A stretch of 64,000 nucleotides of DNA from Rhizobium binae (GTDB taxonomy: Bacteria; Pseudomonadota; Alphaproteobacteria; Rhizobiales; Rhizobiaceae). The position numbers and the translations under genes are program-made. Below are positions 53,323-62,738 of this stretch, one piece after another (the first letter of the stretch is position 1; each line of letters begins with the position of its first letter). The stretch spans positions 62,001-126,000 of the forward strand of contig NZ_CP071607.1 of NCBI RefSeq assembly GCF_017357225.1, in the 5' to 3' direction. The notes beneath the pieces were generated by a model. It was not told where the DNA came from, searched no databases, and saw only the letters and a program-made list of their open reading frames with translations.

Positions 53323-54099
53323 ATGCCAGGCGTAACCCGACTTTCGGTCCGCAATATCCGCAAGAGCTTCGGCACGCACGAGGTGCTGCGCGGCATTTCC
53401 CTCGATGCTGAGGACGGCGACGTGATTTCGCTGCTCGGCGCCTCCGGCTCCGGCAAATCGACCTTTCTGCGCTGCATCAATCTGCTCGAAACCGCAAGCG
53501 ACGGTGAGATCTGGGTCGATGGCGAGCACATCGAGATGGTTCACAAGAACGGCAAGACAAGGCCGGCCAGCCAGAAGCAGGTCGACCATATCCGCTCCGA
53601 ACTCGGCATGGTGTTCCAGTCCTTCAATCTCTGGTCCCATATGACGATCCTGCAGAACGTCATCGAAGGGCCGATCCATGTGCTGAAGCGGCCGCGCGCC
53701 GACTGCATCGCCGAGGCCGAAGCGCTGCTCGAAAAGGTCGGCATCGCAGACAAACGCCATGCCTATCCCGCCCATCTCTCCGGCGGCCAGCAGCAGCGCG
53801 CCGCAATCGCCCGCGCGCTCGCGATGAAACCGAAGGTCATGCTTTTCGACGAGCCGACCTCGGCGCTCGATCCGGAACTTGTCGGCGAAGTGCTGCGCGT
53901 CATGCGGGCGCTTGCCGAGGAAGGCATGACCATGCTCGTCGTCACCCATGAGATGAGCTTTGCCCGCAACGTCTCGAACCGCGTCGTCTTCATGCGCGAG
54001 GGGCTGATCGAAAGCAGCGGCAAGCCGGACGAGATGTTCACAACAGGCGCGACCCCCGCCTTCCGCCAATTCATCGGCCATTTCGGAACAGGGCAATGA
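53323..54099 (+). CDS. Amino-acid ABC transporter ATP-binding protein (HisP-like)
   Basis: 258-residue ATPase. Walker [10 protein letters not shown] (about 38-46), Q-loop [13 protein letters not shown], signature [15 protein letters not shown] and Walker [13 protein letters not shown] are all intact. It resembles HisP in length and in its charged C-terminal region. Its stop overlaps the start of the lyase-like gene (ATGA, 54096-54099), so the importer and the lyase homologue are translated together. Confidence 0.93.
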   Translation: MPGVTRLSVRNIRKSFGTHEVLRGISLDAEDGDVISLLGASGSGKSTFLRCINLLETASDGEIWVDGEHIEMVHKNGKTRPASQKQVDHIRSELGMVFQSFNLWSHMTILQNVIEGPIHVLKRPRADCIAEAEALLEKVGIADKRHAYPAHLSGGQQQRAAIARALAMKPKVMLFDEPTSALDPELVGEVLRVMRALAEEGMTMLVVTHEMSFARNVSNRVVFMREGLIESSGKPDEMFTTGATPAFRQFIGHFGTGQ

Positions 54100-55586
54100 C
54101 GATCACCATCGAGACCGTGCTGACCTGGCGCGACGTCGCGCGCGTCGGGGCAGGGGAAGCGCTTGCGCTGTCGCCGGCCGCCTGGGCGCGGGTCGAGCAG
54201 GCAAGCCGCATCGTCGCCAGCATCGTCGAGACCGGCGTGCGCGCCTATGGCGTCAACACCGGCGTCGGCGCGCTTGCCGATACCGTGGTCGACCGGGCTT
54301 CGCAAAGCCTGCTGTCACGCAGCATCGTGCTCAGCCATGCCTGCGGCGTCGGGCCGCTGCTGGCCGGCCGCGATGTGCGCGCCATCATCGCCGCCCAGAT
54401 CGCCAATTTCGCCCATGGCCATTCCGGCGTGCGGCGCGAGATTGTCCAGCATCTCACAGCCTTGCTGGAACATGATTGCATCCCCGACGTGCCGTCGAAA
54501 GGCTCGGCCGGTTATCTCACCCACAATGCCCATACCGCGCTCGTCCTGATCGGCGAAGGCAGCGCCACTGTGGCCGGTCGGCGCATGAGCGGCCGCGAGG
54601 CGCTGGCGGCGATCGGCCTGCAGCCGCTGGTGCTCGGCGCCAAGGAGGGTCTGAGCCTCGTCAACGGCACGGCCTGCGCCACGGGGCTGATCGCCACGGC
54701 GCTTTTGCGCGCCGAACGGCTGCTCGACTGGGCCGATGCCATCGCAGCGCTGACGCTGGAAGCGGCAGGCTGCCAGATCGCCGCCTTTGATGCGGCGGTG
54801 CTGGCGCTGCGCCCGTCTGCCGGGATCGAAAAGGTCGGAGCCAGCCTGCGCGGTCGGCTCCAGGGCAGCGGCCTCGTCGCCGCCGCCTTCGGCCGGCGCA
54901 CGCAGGATGCGCTCAGCCTTCGCTCGGTGCCGCATGCCCATGGCGCCGGCCGTGACGTTTTCGACAATTCCGCCCGCATCGCCGATCAGGAACTTGCCTC
55001 GGTCACGGACAATCCGGCCGTCTCAGGCACGCCGGAGCAGCCGATCGTCGCCTCCGAGGCCCATGCCGTCGCCCCGGCGCTCGGGCAGGCGGCCGACAGC
55101 TTGGCGATTGCGCTGGCGCAGATCGGCGCGATCAGCGAGCGGCGCATGGACCGGCTGGTCAATCCGCTGGTCAGCGGCCTGCCGCCGTTTCTGGCGAGCG
55201 ATGCCGGCAGCCATTCCGGCTTCATGATCGCGCAATATACCGCAGCCGCGCTCAGCAACGAGAACCGCCGGCTTGCCGCACCCGCGGCCATGGACGGGGG
55301 CCTGACTTCCGGCCTGCAGGAGGATTTCCTCGCCCATCCGACGGCGGCCGCCGGCAAGCTGCTCGCCGTCATCGACAATGCCGAATATATCCTGGCGATC
55401 GAACTGATGGCCGCGACCCAGGCGCATGATTTCCTGGCGGCGACGGCGCCGCGGGCGGTAGGCACGGATCTCGTCTATCAGGTCGTGCGACAGCGCATCT
55501 CCCATTATGGCGACGAGCGGCCGCTGAGCGGCGATATCGAGGCCGCGCGTAGTCTGATCCGCGAGACCGCGCCGCCGGCCGTCTAA
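54096..55586 (+). CDS. Histidine-ammonia-lyase-like protein lacking the MIO Ala-Ser-Gly motif
   Basis: 496 residues, clearly homologous to aromatic amino-acid lyases ([38 protein letters not shown]) and of usual length. The MIO segment is altered: hutH in this window reads [14 protein letters not shown], whereas here it is [11 protein letters not shown] (residues 136-146), three residues shorter with Ala-Ser-Gly missing. The active-site tyrosine segment QDPYCIR becomes QDALSLR (Leu273). The Tyr of YGVNTG, the NGT asparagine, Arg276 and the QED glutamate remain. MIO-based ammonia elimination is therefore unlikely. It may be a binding protein, or carry another activity on the imported amino acid. 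It ends the operon. Confidence 0.88.
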   Translation: MTITIETVLTWRDVARVGAGEALALSPAAWARVEQASRIVASIVETGVRAYGVNTGVGALADTVVDRASQSLLSRSIVLSHACGVGPLLAGRDVRAIIAAQIANFAHGHSGVRREIVQHLTALLEHDCIPDVPSKGSAGYLTHNAHTALVLIGEGSATVAGRRMSGREALAAIGLQPLVLGAKEGLSLVNGTACATGLIATALLRAERLLDWADAIAALTLEAAGCQIAAFDAAVLALRPSAGIEKVGASLRGRLQGSGLVAAAFGRRTQDALSLRSVPHAHGAGRDVFDNSARIADQELASVTDNPAVSGTPEQPIVASEAHAVAPALGQAADSLAIALAQIGAISERRMDRLVNPLVSGLPPFLASDAGSHSGFMIAQYTAAALSNENRRLAAPAAMDGGLTSGLQEDFLAHPTAAAGKLLAVIDNAEYILAIELMAATQAHDFLAATAPRAVGTDLVYQVVRQRISHYGDERPLSGDIEAARSLIRETAPPAV

Positions 55587-55596
55587 GCGAGGGCTG

Positions 55597-56139
55597 TCAG
55601 AAAGGTTTGCTGGTCGACGAATCCTGCTTGGCCGGCTCGCCGGCCTCGAGTCGTTTGAGGCACTGGGCGAAGGTTGGATAGAGCTGGTCCACCCGGGAAA
55701 GCGGCAGCGTCCAGTCGCCCTCGTCGCCGACAAAGGTCAACTGCACGTCAGGCGTTCCGGCAAAGGAATTCTTGATGATCTTCTTCAGTCCGGCGCTTCC
55801 CTTGCTGCCTTTGGGCCAGAGGCGAAGCGTGTTCTTGTCGAAGAATTCGGCGGCTACCACCTTCGTGATCGCCCGATCGGTCAGCGTCACCTCGGTCTTG
55901 GTGCCGGAAGGAATGTCCCATGTATTCTTTCCCACCAACCAGAACGTTTCGGCGGCGCTCTGGCGGAATTCCATGGTCTTGCCCAGTTCGCTGTCCCACA
56001 GCAGCCGGCAATAGGCAGGGTGTTCGCTGGCAAAGCCGACAGACCACTGTCTCGCGCCGCCCATCCATTCGGTCTCGCCCAAGGCCGAGACCGGCGGCAG
56101 GACGGCCGCCATCAGAACCATCGCGGTCAGAATTTTCAT
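55597..56139 (-). CDS. Secreted hypothetical protein
   Basis: 180-residue protein with an N-terminal signal peptide (MKILTAMVLMAAVLPPVSA, cleavage near ALG). The mature part is mostly beta/loop with GMKxEVTLTDRAITKVVAAEFFDKNTLRLWP-type text, no recognisable domain and a Ser/Lys-rich tail. It is probably periplasmic. It converges with the lyase-like gene (10-base gap). I do not recognise the family. Confidence 0.65.
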   Translation of the reverse strand: MKILTAMVLMAAVLPPVSALGETEWMGGARQWSVGFASEHPAYCRLLWDSELGKTMEFRQSAAETFWLVGKNTWDIPSGTKTEVTLTDRAITKVVAAEFFDKNTLRLWPKGSKGSAGLKKIIKNSFAGTPDVQLTFVGDEGDWTLPLSRVDQLYPTFAQCLKRLEAGEPAKQDSSTSKPF

Positions 56140-56329
56140 CGCCGAAACCTCTCCAGGTCAATCGCTCCAGCCATAGCAAAAGAAGGTTGAGCTTTTGCTA
56201 CCGAGCCGCCGGGATGGGCGACGAATGCTTTCATGAACGGCTCTCAAATGTCGAAAGGTCTTGAATTTGCGGCTCACCTTGCCGATCTGGCGGGGAACGG
56301 CATGATCAGAAGGGAGTTCGACGCCAGGC

Positions 56330-57058
56330 ATGAGCGAGGTTCAACGACGCGGGTTTTTGGCGAGGCTCACAGCGTATGAGCCGCTGACACTGATCACGCT
56401 GGCATCGGTTGCTGGCGGATTGTTCGTGCTGCAGCGGCTGACGAGCGAGGTGCTCGAGGGCGAGACCTTTGGTTTCGATAAGGCCATCCTGCTGGCGCTC
56501 AGACATCAGGGCAAACTTGGCGTGCCGATCGGTCCCGCCTGGCTGACCCATGCCGTCAGCGATATCACCAGCCTCGGCGGCGTCACCGTGCTGACGCTGA
56601 TGACCGTTCTCGTCACCGTCTATCTGCTGCTCGACCGGCGCTGGCCGATCGCGATCTTCGTCTTTTCCTCGGTACTGACCGGATGGCTGGCGAGCACGTT
56701 TCTGAAGATCCTCATTGCCCGGCCGCGCCCTGATATCGTGCCGCATCTCGTCGAGGTCAGCGATCTCAGCTTTCCCTCCGGGCATGCCATGGTCTCGGCG
56801 GTAACCTATCTGACCCTCGGCGCCTTGCTGGCGCGCACCCAGCGTTATCGCGCAACGCGGATCTTCGTGATCGGCGCCGGCGTCTTCCTGGCCGTCATCA
56901 TCGGGCTCAGCCGGATCTATCTCGGGGTTCATTATCCGACCGACGTTCTCGCCGGGTGGTGTGCCGGGGCGCTGTGGGCGCTCGGCTGCTGGCTGATCTC
57001 GAAGCGCTTCGTCCCGAGCCGCGCTCCCGATGCCGCTCCCGAGCGTGGATCGGAATAG
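56330..57058 (+). CDS. PAP2-family membrane phosphatase
   Basis: 242-residue integral membrane phosphatase. The three PAP2 motifs are intact: KILIARPRPDIVPH (about 125-138), FPSGHAMVSAVTYL (about 145-158) and SRIYLGVHYPTDVLAGW (about 189-205). It probably dephosphorylates a lipid such as undecaprenyl pyrophosphate or phosphatidic acid. It starts behind AAGGGAG, is convergent with the MscS-type gene and abuts it with no gap. Confidence 0.9.
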   Translation: MSEVQRRGFLARLTAYEPLTLITLASVAGGLFVLQRLTSEVLEGETFGFDKAILLALRHQGKLGVPIGPAWLTHAVSDITSLGGVTVLTLMTVLVTVYLLLDRRWPIAIFVFSSVLTGWLASTFLKILIARPRPDIVPHLVEVSDLSFPSGHAMVSAVTYLTLGALLARTQRYRATRIFVIGAGVFLAVIIGLSRIYLGVHYPTDVLAGWCAGALWALGCWLISKRFVPSRAPDAAPERGSE

Positions 57059-58579
57059 CTATTGCGGCATCTGGAACAAGTGGCGGATCCGCATCACCAG
57101 CGAGTTCATCGAGCCACCGTTCAGCGTCGTGCCTTCGACCGCAAAGGAATGCTGGCTCGTCTCGACGCGGCGAGACAGCGTGGCGGCAAGGTCATCGGCA
57201 ATGCCGGGCCTGTCATGCAGCAGTGGTGTCAGGCTGGCTTGGGCAATTTCGTAAATGACGACGAAGGTGAGCGCGCGCAGGCTTGCCGTTTCGCCGACGC
57301 CGATCAGCAGCCCGCTCTCGCCGAAATAATCGCCCGGCGCGAGCCGTCCGAGTTCGATTTCCTTGTGGCCTTCCTTTCGTGTCGCGAGGAGGGCGCCGCT
57401 GCGCACGATCATCAGCGACGTCACGATCTCGCCCTGCTTGACGAGAATCGCATCCTTCTTGTAGGTCCGCCGCGTCATCGATGTCGCCAGGGCCTCCTTC
57501 TCGTCCTCGGTCAGCGAGGAAAACAGCGGGATGGCATCGAGAAGCCTCAGCGGCGTGGGACGGTGCGTCTTTGCCACTTCGTCGGGTTGCACCCGGTCGG
57601 GGAGGGGGGCTGCGGCATCGATCGGCCGCGCCAGCGTGAGGCCGGCAGCCTTGATATGGCGGTAAACGAGATCGAATATCTCGTTCTTCGCCGGCCCGGC
57701 CTGTCCGATATCCCTGACGCGGAAGGACAGTTCCACCTCCACTGCATCGGCATTCAGGGATTTGACCTGCGCGCCCGGCTTCGGTTCGGGAAGGATCAAG
57801 CTGCTGTTCAGGAGCACGGTGTGCATGAGGTCAACGATGACGGACGGTCCGGTCGTCGGCACGACGCGGACCGTCAGCGTCGCTCCGTGGCTACGGTCGG
57901 GGCTGCTGAGGTTCGTTAGCCCCACTTTGGCAAGGAAGCTGTTGGGCAGGATAACGAGGTCGTTCGAGCCGTTCAGGAGATGTGTGGAGCGCCAGTTCGT
58001 TTCGACCACACGTCCTTCGACGCCGTCGTTGAGGACGATCCAGTCACCGATCGAATATGGTCGGCCGAGATTGAGGGCGATACCGGAAAAGACATCGTTC
58101 AGGGTACTCTGCAGGGCAAGGCCGAGGATGATGGCGAAGACGCCCGAAGTGGCGATAAGCGTGCCGACGGGAAAGCTGAAGACATAGGCAACCACAGAGA
58201 GGGTCGCCCCGAGATAGATCAGGCCGATGACAAGGTCCTGGATGAGGCGCCCCTCGCGGGGCTGGCGCTCGAAGATCAGGAAGACGCGGACAAAACCGAT
58301 CAGCGCCCAGGCGGCGTTGATCCACCAGATCACCTTGGCAAGAGCGATGAAGATGCGTTCGTAGGTCGTGGCCGTCGGAGGGCCGACTTGGTAGGGCACG
58401 ATATCATGGTAGAGCAGTAAGATGGTCAGCGCGGCGAAGAAGAACAACTGGCCGGCGAGCTTCCAGCTCGGGAAGGGGCGAAGGGCAATTCGGGTGACGA
58501 CCGCGCCGATCACGGCCAGAGTGCCGGCCTGGACGACAGGATCGGCAAGCATTCCGGACCATGTAAGTTCGTCAAGCAT
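57059..58579 (-). CDS. MscS-type channel with C-terminal cyclic-nucleotide-binding domain
   Basis: 506 residues with four N-terminal transmembrane segments (about 20-170). The MscS core follows (ATSGVFAIILGLALQSTLNDVFSGIALNLGRPYSIGDWIVL, about 140-180), then the beta domain ETNWRSTHLLNGSNDLVILPNSFLAKVGLTNLS. The C-terminal cyclic-nucleotide-binding domain (about 350-470) contains LVKQGEIVTSLMIVRSGALLATRKEG and LAPGDYFGESGLLIGVGETASLRAL; the canonical RxAS phosphate arginine is reduced to an ASLRAL-type segment. It resembles bacterial cyclic-nucleotide-gated MscS channels. A cAMP-regulated osmotic or signalling channel is likely but unproven. Confidence 0.88.
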   Translation of the reverse strand: MLDELTWSGMLADPVVQAGTLAVIGAVVTRIALRPFPSWKLAGQLFFFAALTILLLYHDIVPYQVGPPTATTYERIFIALAKVIWWINAAWALIGFVRVFLIFERQPREGRLIQDLVIGLIYLGATLSVVAYVFSFPVGTLIATSGVFAIILGLALQSTLNDVFSGIALNLGRPYSIGDWIVLNDGVEGRVVETNWRSTHLLNGSNDLVILPNSFLAKVGLTNLSSPDRSHGATLTVRVVPTTGPSVIVDLMHTVLLNSSLILPEPKPGAQVKSLNADAVEVELSFRVRDIGQAGPAKNEIFDLVYRHIKAAGLTLARPIDAAAPLPDRVQPDEVAKTHRPTPLRLLDAIPLFSSLTEDEKEALATSMTRRTYKKDAILVKQGEIVTSLMIVRSGALLATRKEGHKEIELGRLAPGDYFGESGLLIGVGETASLRALTFVVIYEIAQASLTPLLHDRPGIADDLAATLSRRVETSQHSFAVEGTTLNGGSMNSLVMRIRHLFQMPQ

Positions 58580-58689
58580 CGAAATACCAATTCATTCGAG
58601 AGCCGCCTTCAATGAAGCAAGGCAGGGCGTTGTCCGAGGTCACGGGGGTTCTCGACATCATCCTCCGGTTCGCCGCATCCTGATTTCTA

Positions 58690-59207
58690 ATCCAATCGCA
58701 AGGCAACCATAAAATAGACGCCAGCGCCCAAAGCGTCAGGAACGGGCTTCGGACATCGCTCAGCGGCGCTCCGAACTGCGAGACGGACACAATGCCGTTG
58801 ATGGCGGCGCTGCTGGGCACCAACGGCGCCAGATAATGCAGGACCTTCGGCATCGCCGCGGTCGGCCAGGAGAAGCCCGCGAGGAAGAAGAAGGGCAAGC
58901 CGATTGCTGCAAACGCCAGCCGGACGGTGAGCGGACTGCGGAACAATGCCGCGACGACCATGCCGAGGGCGCTCACCGCAAGCACGAAGGGCAGCGCGAA
59001 GACGAGGACGACGAGCGGGCTTCCGAGCCGCGGAAGATCATAGCGATAGGGCAGGACGATAATATAGAAGGGCAGCACCGCCGCCTGCAGGATGAGATAG
59101 GCGAGCAGCTTGCCGAGCACGGTCGCAAGAGCGCTGGCCTGCAAGGCCGTCGGATCATCTGTCCGCAGTGTCCCGAGCAGGCCGACGCCGATCAGCAGGA
59201 TCGTGCC
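58690..59207 (-). pseudogene. Remnant of an ABC-2-type transporter permease (N-terminal half missing)
   Basis: This open stretch translates to the C-terminal half of a YhhJ/YbhS-like ABC-2 permease (FYIIVLPYRYDLPRLGSPLVVLVFALPFVLAVSALG, FFFLAGFSWPTAAMPKVLHYLAP, SAINGIVSVSQFGAPLSDVRSPF). The family normally runs about 370 residues with a large periplasmic loop and an N-terminal anchor; the sequence before LLIGVGLLGTLR here is unrelated and positively charged. No ATPase or membrane-fusion partner is near. It looks like a decayed gene, partly overlapped by the MscS gene's start. Confidence 0.6.
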
Positions 59208-59357
59208 GGTCGCGCGGGGCTTCGTCGGATGCGGCGCAACAGGCTTCAGCCCGATCGCCGCGGAAGGACGGGTCAGACTTGCGCCGGTGATCAACCCTCG
59301 CGCTTGTGGCGCCGCATCCCTGCGGCGCCACAAATGCCTGTTTTCGATCAAAGTGTT

Positions 59358-59403
59358 AGAGCATGATCTCGTCGAAACCGCTCACCCTTTTCGGCATCAC
59401 GTT
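59358..59403. repeat. Rhizobial-type intergenic palindromic repeat, degraded
   Basis: AGAGCATGAT...ACCGCTCACCCTTTTCGGCATCAC resembles the frequent Rhizobium element AGAGCATGAT-N-AAACCGCTTCACACTTTTCGGCATCATGCTC; only part of the symmetry is retained. It lies directly behind the FAD oxidoreductase stop (59404) and may act in its 3'-end formation. Confidence 0.45.
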
Positions 59404-61965
59404 TCAGGTGCGCGGCTTCAGATTTTCGGGGTCGTAGATCGGCTTGTATCCGACGCCGACAACCTCCACCGGATAGGTCTCGGCAAAATACTCGATATTT
59501 AGCTTGCGCCCGACCTGGCAGTGCGACCAGGGCAGATAGGCCAGCGCAATATTCTTGCCGACCGTCGGGCCGTAGGCGATCGAGGTCGTGTAGGAGCGGC
59601 GGCCGAGTTCGTCGACCAGGACCTCGCCGGTGGCGGGATCGACGACCGGCAGGTTGCCGACCGGATAACGCTTGACGCCCGATTTGTCGGTATTCTCGGT
59701 CATCACGAGCGTGCAGAGCATGGCCGGCTGGTGCTCACGCGCCTTGTATTCCAGATGTTTTGCCTTGCCGCGGAAATCGGCTTCCTTGACCTTCGGACGG
59801 GCGAGATCGGCCTCGATCAGATTGTACTGGGTCAGCAGGTCGGCGTTCTGCAGACGCAGGCTCTTTTCCATGCGGCGCGAGTTTGCATAGGTCTCGACGC
59901 CGAAGGCCATCACGCCGGTCGAGCGCAGCGCGTCCCAGACGGCGAGGCCGTCCTCGTACTTCATGTGCAGTTCCCAGCCCTGCTCGCCGACATAGGAGAT
60001 GCGGAAGGCGGTGACCGTCTTGCCGGCGATTTCAATCGGCTTGATCGCTGCAAAGGCGAAGTTTTCCTGATCGAGACCGGCCGGATCGGCAACAACCTTC
60101 TTCAACGTCTCGCGGGCATTCGGACCCCAGATGCCGATGGTGATGTATTTCTCCGAGACGTCGGTGATGGTAACATCAAGGCCGCGATCCTGGGCGACGC
60201 GCTTCATGTAGTGCAGGTCGCGCGGGCCGGCATCGGCGCCGTTGACGAGACGGCAGCGGTCGGCCATGCGGAAGACGGTGAAGTCGGCGCGGACCATGCC
60301 TTCGTCGTCGAGGAAGTGGGTGTAGACGCCCTTGCCGATGTTGGCATCGCCGCCGATCTTGGCGGCGCACAGCCATTCCATCAGCTCGACATGGTCGGGT
60401 CCCTCGATATCGACCATGTGGAAGTGGCTGAGATTGACGATGCCGCAATCCTCGCTCATCGCCAGATGCTCGGCATTCGAGACGCGCCAGAAATGGCGGC
60501 TGTCCCATTCGTTCTCGCGAACCGGCACGCGGTCGCCGTATTTTTCCAGAAGGTGCTCGTTGGCGGCGTAGCCGTGGGCACGTTCCCAGCCGCCGAGCTC
60601 CATGAAGTAGCCGCCGAGTTCCTTTTCGCGCTCGTAGAAGGGCGAGCGCTTGACGTTGCGGCCGGAGGCATAGGGTTCGCGGGTGTGGACAGCCGGGAAA
60701 TAGATCTTCTGGGCGGCTTCAAAGCAACGGCCCTCGATGAACTCTTCCGTCAGCTGATGCGGATAGAAGCGGGCGTAATCGATGCTGTTGTGGTCGATTT
60801 CGGTACGGCCGTCGGTCATCCAGTCGGCGATCAGCTTGCCATAGCCCGGGCCATCCTTGACCCAGATGGCGACGCAATACCAGAGGCCGCGCACCTTCTG
60901 GCTCTCGCCGCAGGATGGACCGCCGGCGGCGGAAACCTGCAGCAGACCGTTGAAGGAATGACCTTCGTTATAACCGAGTTCGCCGAGGATCGGCGTCAGT
61001 TCCATGGCGCGCTCGAGCGGCTCGATGATCTGTTCCATCTCGAGATCGCGCTGCGACGGCGAAAGGCGGGCTTCGTGTTTTTCGAGAAGCTCGCGCGGAT
61101 GGCACATGCGCGGATTGTTGGCTTCGTAATAGCCCCACTCGATCTGGCCGCCTTCGGTCGTCGCCGGGTCGCCGGTATCGCGCATATAGGCGGAGTTGCC
61201 CTGGTCACGCAGCAGCGGGAAGCCGATTTCCTTGCCGGTGCCTTCGAACTCGTTATAGGGACCGAAGAAGGTGAGCGGGTGATCGACCGGCATGACCGGC
61301 AGGTCTTCGCCGACCATCTCGGCGATCAGGCGTCCCCAGAGGCCGGCGCAGACGATGACGTGGTCGGCCATGATCGTGCCGCGATGGGTGACGACGCCCT
61401 TGATCCGGCCGCCTTCGACGATCAGCGATTTCGCCGGCGTATTGCCGAACACCTGCAGCTTGCCGGCCTTTTCGGCGGCATCGACCAGCTTGCCGGCGAC
61501 GGTCTGCGAGCGCGGGATGACGAGGCCGGCGTCCGGATCGAACAGACCGCCCATCACCTGATCTTCCTCGATCAGCGGGAACTTTTCCTTGATCTCGGAA
61601 GGGCTGACATAATGGGCGCGCGTGCCGAAAGCGCGGGCCGAGGTGAGCTTGCGCTTGATTTCCTCCATCCAGGCATCGTCGCCTGCGCGGGCCACTTCGA
61701 GGCCGCCGATGCGGGCGTAGTGGCCCATCTTCTCGTAGAAATCGATCGAATATTGCGTGGTCCAGACCGACAGATAGTCGTGGCTGGTGGTGTAACAGAA
61801 GTCCGAGGCATGGGCTGTCGAGCCGATATCGGTCGGGATGCCCGACTTGTCGATGCCGACGATATCGTCCCATCCGCGCTCGACGAGATGGTGAGCGATG
61901 GAGGCGCCGACGATGCCGCCGAGCCCGATGATGACGACCTTTGCCTTTTCCGGAAATGCTGCCAC
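59404..61965 (-). CDS. FAD-dependent dimethylglycine/sarcosine dehydrogenase-like protein with aminomethyltransferase domain
   Basis: 853-residue two-part enzyme. Residues about 1-390 form the FAD oxidase domain (VVIIGLGGIVGASIAHHLVERGW, about 10-32; conserved substrate segment WVKDGPGYGKLIADWM). Residues about 450-845 form a GcvT-type folate-binding domain (DFTVFRMADRCRLVNGAD, GIWGPNARETLKKVVADP, ISYVGEQGWELHMKYEDGLAVWDAL, LPWSHCQVGRKLNIEYF). It should oxidise a methylated glycine and pass the formaldehyde unit to tetrahydrofolate. Similar proteins act on dimethylglycine, sarcosine or other methylamines; which one cannot be seen. The gene stands alone. Confidence 0.88.
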   Translation of the reverse strand: MAAFPEKAKVVIIGLGGIVGASIAHHLVERGWDDIVGIDKSGIPTDIGSTAHASDFCYTTSHDYLSVWTTQYSIDFYEKMGHYARIGGLEVARAGDDAWMEEIKRKLTSARAFGTRAHYVSPSEIKEKFPLIEEDQVMGGLFDPDAGLVIPRSQTVAGKLVDAAEKAGKLQVFGNTPAKSLIVEGGRIKGVVTHRGTIMADHVIVCAGLWGRLIAEMVGEDLPVMPVDHPLTFFGPYNEFEGTGKEIGFPLLRDQGNSAYMRDTGDPATTEGGQIEWGYYEANNPRMCHPRELLEKHEARLSPSQRDLEMEQIIEPLERAMELTPILGELGYNEGHSFNGLLQVSAAGGPSCGESQKVRGLWYCVAIWVKDGPGYGKLIADWMTDGRTEIDHNSIDYARFYPHQLTEEFIEGRCFEAAQKIYFPAVHTREPYASGRNVKRSPFYEREKELGGYFMELGGWERAHGYAANEHLLEKYGDRVPVRENEWDSRHFWRVSNAEHLAMSEDCGIVNLSHFHMVDIEGPDHVELMEWLCAAKIGGDANIGKGVYTHFLDDEGMVRADFTVFRMADRCRLVNGADAGPRDLHYMKRVAQDRGLDVTITDVSEKYITIGIWGPNARETLKKVVADPAGLDQENFAFAAIKPIEIAGKTVTAFRISYVGEQGWELHMKYEDGLAVWDALRSTGVMAFGVETYANSRRMEKSLRLQNADLLTQYNLIEADLARPKVKEADFRGKAKHLEYKAREHQPAMLCTLVMTENTDKSGVKRYPVGNLPVVDPATGEVLVDELGRRSYTTSIAYGPTVGKNIALAYLPWSHCQVGRKLNIEYFAETYPVEVVGVGYKPIYDPENLKPRT

Positions 61966-62227
61966 GTGCTGTTCCTTCTACATATCGCACGAACTAAATT
62001 TGACCCAGCCGCGCTTGGTTTGCGCTTCACGCAGGAGATCAGGATCTCATATCAGCCTTCGTAAGCGTGTCACGTTTAACGAAGCTGCAGAACTCCCGGC
62101 CTTCTTCGCATGTAAGCTGCGATGAGGGCATTATGCCTAAGGCTCATGACCGCCATTGGTCCTACGCCGCCGAGTAACGGCGCAATTGCGCTAGTCCGGA
62201 TCGCCGGTGAAGCAAAGCGCTTCCTCG

Positions 62228-62467
62228 TCACGGCGCCGAAATCGCCGTAAGCCGGTCGATATCCACCAGCACGATATCCTCCGAAACAGGCTCGCGATTG
62301 TGCAGGCGGAACCATTCCATCGCTTCGCGCACGCGCTCTCCATACGGCGATGGATAGGTACCCAGTCCGAGGACCCATTCGCGCACGGTTTCGCGCTCCA
62401 TCCGCCCGGCCCGGTATCGGTCGCAGACGGTATTCGCCGAGGCGACGAGATCATTGATGCTTTTCAC
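62228..62467 (-). CDS. Small hypothetical protein, downstream of an XRE regulator
   Basis: 79 residues from a GTG at 62467, preceded by GAGGG and 10 bases after the upstream small gene. Sequence VKSINDLVASANTVCDRYRAGRMERETVREWVLGLGTYPSPYG and following is highly charged and helix-rich, without a recognised motif. It looks like a genuine third gene of the XRE operon. Function unknown. Confidence 0.6.
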   Translation of the reverse strand: MKSINDLVASANTVCDRYRAGRMERETVREWVLGLGTYPSPYGERVREAMEWFRLHNREPVSEDIVLVDIDRLTAISAP

Positions 62468-62477
62468 GGGGCTACCC

Positions 62478-62738
62478 TCAATGCACGGAAGGTTCTTCGT
62501 CTTCGAGAAAGGACCGGATGCCGTCGCGCGCCACCACCGCCAGGAATTCGTCGAAGGCCTCCCGGTCGGTCGCAAAGGGCTCGTCCCAGCGGATCAGGTC
62601 TTCCGACTGGGTGACGACTTCCATCGTCCAGTCCTCGTTGCTGCCGGCGGTTCGGAAAATATCGACGAGCACGGTGACGCCGTCGTCGGTGAATTCTCCG
62701 GCCAATTCGGAGTGCTCAATCTTCTGCTTCTTCGTCAT
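62478..62738 (-). CDS. Small acidic hypothetical protein
   Basis: 86 residues, acidic (many Asp and Glu), starting at an ATG that directly follows the XRE regulator's stop. Motif-like text is SELAGEFTDDGVTVLVDIFRTAGSNEDWTMEVVTQSEDLIRWDEPFATDREAFDEFL. I do not recognise the family. Close packing with its neighbours suggests a three-gene operon. Confidence 0.65.
   Translation of the reverse strand: MTKKQKIEHSELAGEFTDDGVTVLVDIFRTAGSNEDWTMEVVTQSEDLIRWDEPFATDREAFDEFLAVVARDGIRSFLEDEEPSVH

Noticed and set aside
59521..62064. 847-codon plus-strand open frame opposite the FAD/aminomethyltransferase gene
   Set aside because: An antisense shadow; the minus-strand protein shows an FAD motif and a GcvT domain throughout.
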